NCBI GenBank assembly: GCA_027859095.1
Contig: JAQIBN010000085.1
Coordinates: 1-56,128, forward strand
Length of the DNA: 56,128 bases
Origin: Spirochaetia bacterium
GTDB taxonomy: Bacteria; Spirochaetota; Spirochaetia; B11-G9
Reading direction: 5' to 3'
The position numbers and the translations under genes are program-made. Below the pieces are notes generated by a model. It had not been told where the DNA came from and did not search any database. It was given only the letters and a program-made list of their open reading frames with translations. Positions 10,205-18,600 of this stretch are shown here, piece after piece. How positions within the stretch are numbered: position 1 is the first letter of the stretch; every line of letters begins with the position of its first letter.

Positions 10205-10801
10205 ATGGAATATATAATAAAGATTGATCCAGAAGCTGTAATTACAAATAATAAAACAGGTGTTGTTACCTGGGAACAGATTGTAGCAGATGCAAAAGCC
10301 AAAGGCGGCGATCAGTTATGGTTAGGCCCTGCAGCTGGTGGTCTTGACCATGTAACAGCTCAGATGATCTGGAAAGCAGCCGAAATTGAAGCTAAATGGG
10401 TTCCTTTTGCAAGTGGCGGAAAGGCAAAAGCAGCTCTTCTTGGAGAACAGGGTATTACTTATACAGGTAACCCCGGAGAAATAATTGGAAAACCGAATTT
10501 TTCCGTAGCTGCAGTTTGTGCAGCAGAAAGACTTCCCCAGTTCCCTGATGTACCAACCTTTAAAGAACTTGGTATAGATGGACTGGAAAATGAAATTATG
10601 TGGAGAGGTTTTGCAGTTAAAGCAGGAACTCCGGACAGCATTATTGCGTGGTACGATGATATTTTTGAGAAAGTTACCAACGATCCTGATTGGATTGCAA
10701 CATACGCACCTATGGGCAACATGCTTGTACACAAAACCAGAGATGAGTTCAATAAAATTGTTCAGGCAGACTATGATGCTTACAAGGCAGCTCGTCAGTA
10801 A
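10205..10801 (+). pseudogene. Tripartite tricarboxylate transporter substrate-binding protein (TctC), 5'-truncated
   Basis: 198 aa matching only the C-terminal part of a TctC family protein (GGLDHVTAQMIWKAAEIEAKWVPFASGGKAKAALLGEQ); no signal peptide or N-terminal lobe; upstream sequence abuts the divergent DHH gene. Confidence 0.75.
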
Positions 10802-10823
10802 TAATAATATTTTAAAGTATCTT

Positions 10824-10854
10824 TGTAGAGACGTTGCAGTGCAACGTCTCTACA
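10824..10854. repeat. Perfect inverted repeat (REP-like palindrome)
   Basis: TGTAGAGACGTTGCA-G-TGCAACGTCTCTACA: 15-bp perfect arms around one central base. Confidence 0.85.
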
Positions 10855-10887
10855 TGTGTCAGAGGGTACAAATTAAGCAGGCAAAAA

Positions 10888-11451
10888 ATGGAAATAATTA
10901 AATTTTTAGGAAAAGGCCCTGGATTTTGGGTTTTATTGACAGTATTAACAGTTATATTTTTAAGTATTGTACTAATCATATTAAAGTCATCAAAAAAACA
11001 ATTTGCAGGAAGATTAATTATTCCTGTATTTTTTATGGAGTTTGCAATTTTTTTTGGGATTCTGGCACTTGGATTTCCTGACAGGGGAGATGAAGTGGGT
11101 CCCGGAGTTGTTCCTCTCCTATGGATAATTGGAATCTTTGGATTTGGCATCATCCTTCTTATCAGGGGTGTTATTGGTCATGAGAAAGAAGATCCGACAT
11201 GGGGACGTATTGGAAAAGTTTCAATCTTTATCGCTTTGACCATACTATATCTGTTAATTATGCAGATAATTGGTTATTATCTGGCAACCACTATCTATCT
11301 TATTTCCGGAATGTACTATCTGGCATACCGGGACTGGAAGGTAATGATATCTATATCAGCAGGGTGGATTCTTTTTTCCTACTTTGCTTTCTACCGACTT
11401 CTCTATGTGCCTCTTCCAAAAGGGTTACTTATAGAGTGGATTTTTGGTTAA
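10888..11451 (+). CDS. Tripartite tricarboxylate transporter small membrane subunit TctB
   Basis: Hydrophobic about 190 aa protein directly upstream of and overlapping TctA; start taken at ATG 10888 (MEIIKFLGKG). Confidence 0.75.
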   Translation: MEIIKFLGKGPGFWVLLTVLTVIFLSIVLIILKSSKKQFAGRLIIPVFFMEFAIFFGILALGFPDRGDEVGPGVVPLLWIIGIFGFGIILLIRGVIGHEKEDPTWGRIGKVSIFIALTILYLLIMQIIGYYLATTIYLISGMYYLAYRDWKVMISISAGWILFSYFAFYRLLYVPLPKGLLIEWIFG

Positions 11452-12946
11452 GGAACTATTATCCAATCTTTTTGAAGGGTTTGGATACCTTGCTGGTATC
11501 GGACCTATAATTGCAATAGTGGCCGGTGTTATTCTTGGAATACTTGCAGGTGCAATGCCCGGATTATCACCATCTATGGGAGTGGCGCTTCTGGTACCGT
11601 TCACATACGGAATGTCACCACAGATAGCACTAATTCTTCTTGTGTCTATCTATATAGCAGCAAATTATGGCGGATCAATTACTGCTGTTACAATAAATAC
11701 TCCCGGAACACCTTCGGCAGTTGTTACATCCTTTGACGGATACCCCCTTACACAGCAGGGAAAAGCCGGAATAGGTCTTGGAATATCTCTGGTGTCCTCC
11801 ACTGTAGGTGGAATAATGGGAACAATAATACTGATTTTCTTTTCAGTTCCCCTTGCCCGTATGGCAGTAAGGCTTCACCCGGCAGAATACTTTGCATTAG
11901 CTATTTTTGGTCTGACAACAGTTGCATCTCTTGGGGGGAAAAACTGGCCAAAAGCCTTTCTGGCCGCAATGCTGGGGCTATTAATCAATACAATAGGTAT
12001 TGATCCAATTTCCGGTGTTAAACGATTTACTTTTGGAACTTACAGACTTTTTGACGGATTTGCACTTATACCAGCACTAATCGGTCTTTTTGCTTTAAGT
12101 GAAGTATTCACCAGAATTGAAGAATTTAAACTGGAGAAAGGCGAAGAGACAAAATATGAAAAAACACAATGGCCGACTTTCCTTGATTATTGGAAATTAA
12201 AAATCACAATTGTAAGATCTTCTATTCTGGGAACTCTTATTGGAATATTCCCCGGAGCTGGTGCTACAATTGCAGCGTTTTTATCTTACGATCTTGCAAA
12301 AAAATTCAGCAAGAAACCTGAGACATTTGGTAAAGGTAATCCGAAAGGAGTTGCGGCTGCAGAAGCTGCTAATTCAAGTTCAGTAGGTGGCGCCCTTGTG
12401 CCTCTTCTTGCCCTGGGTATACCCGAAAGTGCGTCGACTGCCGTACTTGTAGGAGCATTGATGATACATGACCTTGTTCCTGGTCCAATGCTTTTTGTTG
12501 AAAGACCGGATATCATTTATTCCCTTTTTGCAGCACTACTGATTGCAAACATTGTAATGCTTGGATTAGGACTATTTGGTGCAAGGCTCTGGGTAAAAGT
12601 AACTGTTATACCGAAAAAAGTTCTTATGCCTGCCATTCTTGCTATCTCTATTATTGGTAGTTTCGCTGTACATTACTCTTTCTTTGATGTAGCTACCTGT
12701 ATTGGGTTTGGTATTGCTGGATGGATATTAAAGAAATATGGTTATCCGGGAGCTCCTATTGTATTGGGGATGGTTCTTGGAAAACTTGCAGAAACAAACT
12801 TTAGAAGGGCTGTTATTATGGGAGGATATGATATATTCTTTACCAGACCTGTAAGTTTGATTCTTTTAGTTCTGGCACTTCTTTCTTTTGGAGTACCTTT
12901 GTATCAAACATATAAGGCAAATAAAAGAGAAAAGGCAGGAATATAG
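11444..12946 (+). CDS. Tripartite tricarboxylate transporter large permease TctA
   Basis: 500 aa; GAMPGLSPSMGVALLVPFTYGMSP, GSITAVTINTPGTPSAVVTSFDGYPL, GIFPGAGATIAAFLSY. Confidence 0.93.
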   Translation: MVKELLSNLFEGFGYLAGIGPIIAIVAGVILGILAGAMPGLSPSMGVALLVPFTYGMSPQIALILLVSIYIAANYGGSITAVTINTPGTPSAVVTSFDGYPLTQQGKAGIGLGISLVSSTVGGIMGTIILIFFSVPLARMAVRLHPAEYFALAIFGLTTVASLGGKNWPKAFLAAMLGLLINTIGIDPISGVKRFTFGTYRLFDGFALIPALIGLFALSEVFTRIEEFKLEKGEETKYEKTQWPTFLDYWKLKITIVRSSILGTLIGIFPGAGATIAAFLSYDLAKKFSKKPETFGKGNPKGVAAAEAANSSSVGGALVPLLALGIPESASTAVLVGALMIHDLVPGPMLFVERPDIIYSLFAALLIANIVMLGLGLFGARLWVKVTVIPKKVLMPAILAISIIGSFAVHYSFFDVATCIGFGIAGWILKKYGYPGAPIVLGMVLGKLAETNFRRAVIMGGYDIFFTRPVSLILLVLALLSFGVPLYQTYKANKREKAGI

Positions 12947-12947
12947 T

Positions 12948-13760
12948 ATGAGTTTATCACCTTCTAATTTTGAAAATATACTTGTTATGGGAAAGAGTGG
13001 AGCAGGGAAGCAACCCCGAATCGATGTTTTTACTGCAGATTTTGGATTAAAACAGCTTTCCACAGGTAATATTTTCCGGTCATTTATGAAAATATTTAAT
13101 GATGCAGCTTATGAAGGTGATATAGATCAATTTTACAATATTGACAAAAATGAGTTTATAGAAGATAAAAAAATGAAAGAAACACTTGGATCCAGTATTA
13201 ATAATTCCCTTATGGATGATTTTATACTGGGTCTTAAGGCTCACTATTATGTAAGTAATGGGAAATATGTTCCAGACAGTCTTACAAATAGGCTATTTGA
13301 ATCTTACTTTAGCAGATCAGACTACAAAGGGATGGTACTTGATGGATATCCCCGAACTGTTACCCAGGCAGAATACCTCTTCAAATTAACATCAGAAAAA
13401 GGTACAAAAATTGATGCTGTTGTTCTTGTGGAGAACGAGGATGATGCCATCATTAAGCGAACTATGGGACGAAGAATATGCCCTTCCTGCGGAGCTGTAT
13501 ATCATCTTGAATTCAAACCTCCAAAAGATGGGAAGTTGTGTACAAAATGCGGAACTGAGGTAATACTCAGATCTGATGATACAGAAGAGAAACTACGTAC
13601 CAGACTCAAGGAATTTCATGAAAAGACTCAGCCGACAATAAATTTTCTTTCAGAAAAAGGAATACCAGTAGTTAAAGCAGAAGGTAATCTACCTGTTTTT
13701 ACAGAAGAGGCTGTTAAACAAAGTGTTGTTGACGGTTTAAAGGAAGCAGGTCTGCTTTAA
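12948..13760 (+). CDS. Adenylate-kinase-like nucleoside monophosphate kinase with zinc lid
   Basis: GKSGAGKQPRID P-loop, LSTGNIFR, GMVLDGYPRT, CPSCGAVYHLEFKPPKDGKLCTKCG lid, ATG start at 12948. Confidence 0.82.
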   Translation: MSLSPSNFENILVMGKSGAGKQPRIDVFTADFGLKQLSTGNIFRSFMKIFNDAAYEGDIDQFYNIDKNEFIEDKKMKETLGSSINNSLMDDFILGLKAHYYVSNGKYVPDSLTNRLFESYFSRSDYKGMVLDGYPRTVTQAEYLFKLTSEKGTKIDAVVLVENEDDAIIKRTMGRRICPSCGAVYHLEFKPPKDGKLCTKCGTEVILRSDDTEEKLRTRLKEFHEKTQPTINFLSEKGIPVVKAEGNLPVFTEEAVKQSVVDGLKEAGLL

Positions 13761-13768
13761 GGATAGAT

Positions 13769-14410
13769 ATGTCTCATTCAAAACTCTTTACAGAAACTGA
13801 AATATCCGAAACTCTTAATATCCTGCATACTCCAGCTGTAGCATCACAGATGAAGCAATTGACTGTTGGTATTGCAGGGTTGGGAGGATTAGGTTCCAAT
13901 GCAGCAGTTTCTCTTGCCAGAGCTGGTATAGGAAAACTGGTATTAGTAGATTTTGACAGGGTTGAACTGTCAAATCTAAATCGCCAGGCATATTTACTGG
14001 AACATGTTGAGATGCTAAAAACAGAAGCTATTGCTGACATCATACGGAGAATTAATCCTTTTATATCAATTAAACTTAAACAAAACACTATTACAGAACA
14101 AAACTGCATGAGTTTATTTAAGAATGTAGATATTGTAATAGAAGCTGTTGATGGTGCAGAAACAAAAGCCATAATAATAGAGACCATTCTTACACAGTCT
14201 GAGACAATCCCTGTTATTGCAGGTTCTGGAATGGCAGGATATGGTAAAAATAGTATTATTAAAGAAATTAAAATGAAAAGACTAATATTATTGGGAGATA
14301 ACATTTCTGAGGTTGCCCCTGGAGTACCTCTTATGGCCCCCAGAGTTTGTATTGTTGCCAATATGCAGGCAAATGCAGCTCTGGAAATATTACTGGGAGA
14401 ATGGAAATGA
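13769..14410 (+). CDS. ThiF/E1-like adenylyltransferase (minimal, 213 aa)
   Basis: VGIAGLGGLGSNAAVSLARAGIGKLVLVDFDRVELSNLNRQAY; no CxxC zinc pair seen. Confidence 0.88.
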   Translation: MSHSKLFTETEISETLNILHTPAVASQMKQLTVGIAGLGGLGSNAAVSLARAGIGKLVLVDFDRVELSNLNRQAYLLEHVEMLKTEAIADIIRRINPFISIKLKQNTITEQNCMSLFKNVDIVIEAVDGAETKAIIIETILTQSETIPVIAGSGMAGYGKNSIIKEIKMKRLILLGDNISEVAPGVPLMAPRVCIVANMQANAALEILLGEWK

Positions 14411-14610
14411 TTGAAGTAAATGATACACCCTATGACTGGTTTACAAATATGAATATGTACAATTTGCTAAAAATAATGGGCTATACCCTAAAAAACCCAT
14501 CTGTTTTGATAAATATAAATAATGAAGTAATACCAAAGTCAAAATGGGATACCTATATAATTCCTGATAATGCTGAAATAACTGTTGTGAACCTTCTAAG
14601 AGGTGGGTGA
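14401..14610 (+). CDS. ThiS/MoaD-like sulfur-carrier (ubiquitin-like) protein
   Basis: Small protein ending LLRGG at the stop codon, overlapping the ThiF stop; candidate starts ATG 14401/14407. Confidence 0.8.
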   Translation: MEMIEVNDTPYDWFTNMNMYNLLKIMGYTLKNPSVLININNEVIPKSKWDTYIIPDNAEITVVNLLRGG

Positions 14611-14691
14611 AACCGTAGGGGGGAGAACGGCCTGGTCGCAACTTTGTTGCTGCTCGGCTATGCAACCTTAGCCATTCGCCCCTACAGTTTT
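14611..14691. repeat. Composite REP/MITE-like imperfect palindrome carrying an inner hairpin module
   Basis: GTAGGGGGGAGAACGGC ... GCCATTCGCCCCTAC outer arms flank CTGGTCGCAACTTTGTTGCTGCTCGGCTATGCAACC. Confidence 0.7.
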
Positions 14692-14754
14692 TAATTCTCA
14701 ATTATATTGATTTTCTCCATTACTACTGTTATACTCTCCTTAAGGAGGGCTGCT

Positions 14755-15663
14755 TTGATTGATCTATCTTTACTAAATGAAACAACTGAAATTCTCGCAA
14801 ACAACTTTACACCAGGAGAGATAGAAAGCCTTGGCAAGATTATTTATTCCAAATATGACGGACATAAAGCTGCAGGAGTAAAAAATCACATTACAATGTC
14901 TCCACGAAAATGTGCCAATGCCCTGGTTCAGTTTCTTAACGAAAGTAAAAAAACTTTCCAGCTAATTAAACTGATTATTGAAATGGATGACAGTGCATTA
15001 AATGGAAAAGCAAAAAATATTGAAGGCCTGGAAGCTTATTTAAATAAGCTGGTTAAAAGTGATATTTACTACGACTTTAAAAAACGTAAATTACATCATT
15101 CTAAAAAAGATGCTCATAAAATGATAAACTGGGGCATTTTAAATGATGGGAAAACTTACAGTATAACTGTTATGAGCCTGGATATAGTTGGAAACTCTAT
15201 GCTTGTTAAAAAACACGGTACAAAAACTATGGAAAAAGTATATTTTCGTCTTCGAAATTTTATTGAAAAGAAAGTTCTGGATTACGATGGGCGGATTTGG
15301 AATTTTGCAGGGGATGGAGGTCTTATTGCATTTACTTTGAAAGAGCACCCTACCAGAGCAGCACTCTGTGCACTGGATATAAGAGCTGCCCTTGCTGTAT
15401 TTAATATACGTCCTGATCTTCCTATAAAGGAACACATATCCCTGCGACTTGCTCTGGATACAGGAAAAATAAAATTTTCCTCCAACACAGGCCACATTGT
15501 TTCAGATATTATAAACTATGCAGCACATCTCGAAAAAGCAGGAACTCTTCCAGGAGAAATCTCTATCTCGGAAAATGTAAAAAAAGATCTGGCCATAAAA
15601 GTTGCCAAAGTTTTCAGTGATAAAAATGTATTTGAGAATATGAATTGTTACAGTACTGTTTAA
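14755..15663 (+). CDS. Class III adenylate/guanylate cyclase with N-terminal helical domain
   Basis: VMSLDIVGNSMLVKKHG, WNFAGDGGLIAF, DIINYAAHLEKAG; strong SD TAAGGAGGG upstream of TTG 14755. Confidence 0.8.
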   Translation: MIDLSLLNETTEILANNFTPGEIESLGKIIYSKYDGHKAAGVKNHITMSPRKCANALVQFLNESKKTFQLIKLIIEMDDSALNGKAKNIEGLEAYLNKLVKSDIYYDFKKRKLHHSKKDAHKMINWGILNDGKTYSITVMSLDIVGNSMLVKKHGTKTMEKVYFRLRNFIEKKVLDYDGRIWNFAGDGGLIAFTLKEHPTRAALCALDIRAALAVFNIRPDLPIKEHISLRLALDTGKIKFSSNTGHIVSDIINYAAHLEKAGTLPGEISISENVKKDLAIKVAKVFSDKNVFENMNCYSTV

Positions 15664-18600
15664 AATATACCAATTCTTGTTCCTATACTGTAAGTTGGAA
15701 CTACGCCAGCCTGAATATCTGAAGAGATAAACCACAGAGCAGCTTCTGCATATAATGAATAGGTATTGAGCATTTTTAAATCCTTAAGTTCAAATTTTGC
15801 AAACTCAAACTGTGTTAATACTGATCCTAAAACAACACCCTTATCAGTAAATGAAATACGGTCTTCGGACATTGTAAAATAATTAAAATTTGCACCTACT
15901 GCAACTGACATTGAAAAGAAATCCCAATCATAACCAAAAAAATAACTAAATGGCAGATCTATAATACTTGCCAGTAACTTTCCACCTACAACCAGTCCAT
16001 TAAAACGGCCTGGAGGCGCCATCCCAATTTGTGCCTGAATCTTAACTACATCATCAAAGAAACTAAGACCAACTCCAAGCTCTCCATATGTAGCACCAAG
16101 AGCATGCATATCAATATACAATCCCTGAACAAAGGAAGGCACCTGGTATTTTTCTTTTCTTCCTTCCCTTATAAGAACTTCCACACTTTCAAGTCCATTT
16201 GAATCTCCAGCAGTTCCAACAAGTGTCACTGATCCATTAAATTTTTTATTTTCTTCTGGAATAAAAAGGCTAATCCCAGGTGATGTTTCATCTACATTAA
16301 CAAATATTTTGATAATATTCGATTGACCATCTTCAAGAAAGGATCGAATTATTAATTGATTTTCACCTTCATTCAGATCATATGTCTCAAGCCGGAATTC
16401 CCAGCTTTCCCGGCCCTTTGCATCTACAAAACTTCTTCCATTATCAAGACTGACTTCAACCTTTTTAACTCTTTTAGTTTTATCATCCTGTTCCGGACCA
16501 TCATATCCGGCTGTTCCTGTTATCAATGGACGGTCGGATACAAATTGTCCACTAATTATATTTTCAACTTTTAACCATGGTCCATCTGAAATAAATGATA
16601 TATTTCTTAGTTCAGATGTAATACTATTTTCAGCATCAGCACTTTCAACAGACAAAGTATGTAATCCATCAATTAATTCTTCTTTACCTAATGAAAAACT
16701 GAATAATCCATTAGTTTTAATATCTGTCGTTTGAATTATATTACCATCAATTTTAAGTACAGCTTTTTTTACATCTTCAAGATGATTCATACGACCTTCA
16801 ACTACGAAATTTCCAACAACATCTTTGCCTTCTTCAGGAAAAAATAAATCTATAGATTTTTGTTCTTCTAAAGGCATTATTAGTAAATTCCGGGTTTCAC
16901 TTATACTGTTAGCTGCATGATCAGTAACTGTTATAGTAAGATTATACCAGCCTGGATTGTATTCCTTTATATCAATAATATCCCTAAAAACGTCCTCAGT
17001 TATTATTTCCCTAATTACAGGTTCACCTTCACCATCCAGATATTTTAATTCTGTAATTACAGATTTTATCTTTGTACTGTCATAAACTTTACCATCAACT
17101 ACAAGAGTACCTGCTACAGAATCACTTTCACCAGGATAATCAAGTTTAATCTCCGGAGATGTATTATCAATATTTAAAATAGTTGAAGCTATACCAACTG
17201 TTCCAGCATTATCAACAGCTTTAATTAATATTGAATGCGTACCATCTCCAGAAAGTCGGGTATTAAAATTATAAGTCCATGTAAATGTTGTAGATTCTTC
17301 ATTACTTTCTTCAATAAAAACTTCTTTTTCTAAAATAGCTTTATTAAATGTCACTCCATTATCATATGAAATAAATACAGAATCTACGCCATTCTCATCA
17401 TAGGTTTGACCTTTCAGGGTAATATTATTTTTAGCATAAAATTCAATAACAGGAGAAAGCAATAAACTAACAGGTTCAGCTTTTGATACAATAAAATTTA
17501 CAGTTACATCTTCACTCATAAACCCACCTGAGTCAGATGCTCTTACAGTTACAGTATGCTCGCCATCAATTAAATTATCTAAAGAATAGGGGATATTAAA
17601 GTATTTATCTCCCAGAAGTTCTGTAAATTCTTCAGTATCCATTGAATAATAAATAGAGCCAACTTCATCATCATCAAAAACCAATCCCGTTATTTCAAAG
17701 TCATCACGAATAGTAGCATTACTTGCGGGTATTTCTATGGAAACAGTAGGTCTGTCTGATTCACGATCAACTATAAATTGAGGTTTTAATTCAGTAATAT
17801 TCCCAGCTCTGTCACTAAGCTTCAATATAAAATCTTCTGATATTACTTCTTCTCTGGATAAATCAATGTTAAGAAAAAAACCATTATCCTCTGCAATAGG
17901 GATTTCGATAAAATCCACACCATTTTCGGAAAAAAACAGTAGACCACCATCAGTAAAATCTTTGATTTCACCAACTACTGTTATAATTCCCTCAACAGAA
18001 ACATCAGGCTCAGGGATAATTACAGCAAGAACTGCAGATGTTCTATCAATAACAAATGGAATAGTCTCTGAATAAATATTGCCAAAAATATCTGTAATAA
18101 TTACTGTATAAAAATGATTACCTTCCTCCAGGCTTAACAGATCAATTTCCATATCAAATACTTCAGAATTATCATCTTTTCCATTTGTCAATTCACGACT
18201 GGAACCATAACTGACAGCAGATCCTGAAAACTCAATATTTGTTTTTTCGATACCAGTTCCATCTGAGTATGTTCCCGATAGAAGCAGCTTATCTGTTAAA
18301 ACAGAATTATTGGTATTACTAATATTTAAAACAGGTATAGTATTATCACTTCCAACCTTTATATCTTCACTTGTATATTCTTTTCCCTGGGATGTTTCTA
18401 TTTTTACGGTAAAAGAAACAGGTATAGATTCAGATACAGGTACAATTGAAAAACGACTGCCCTCATATTCAATTTTAAAGCTTTCCTGTTCTGGAACTAA
18501 AACAGCAGATTTAATTGTATCTTCTGTTACAAAAATGTCCATTACGGCTTCTTTGGAATTTTTTGGATTATCTGAATCCACAACTGCAGGACTTATCATT

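Noticed and set aside
10322-10752. Minus-strand ORFs opposite the TctC remnant
   Set aside because: Compositional shadows; + strand sequence has family-level TctC similarity.
13774-14361. 195 aa minus-strand ORF opposite the ThiF gene
   Set aside because: Antisense shadow ORF; the + strand frame has clear ThiF motifs.
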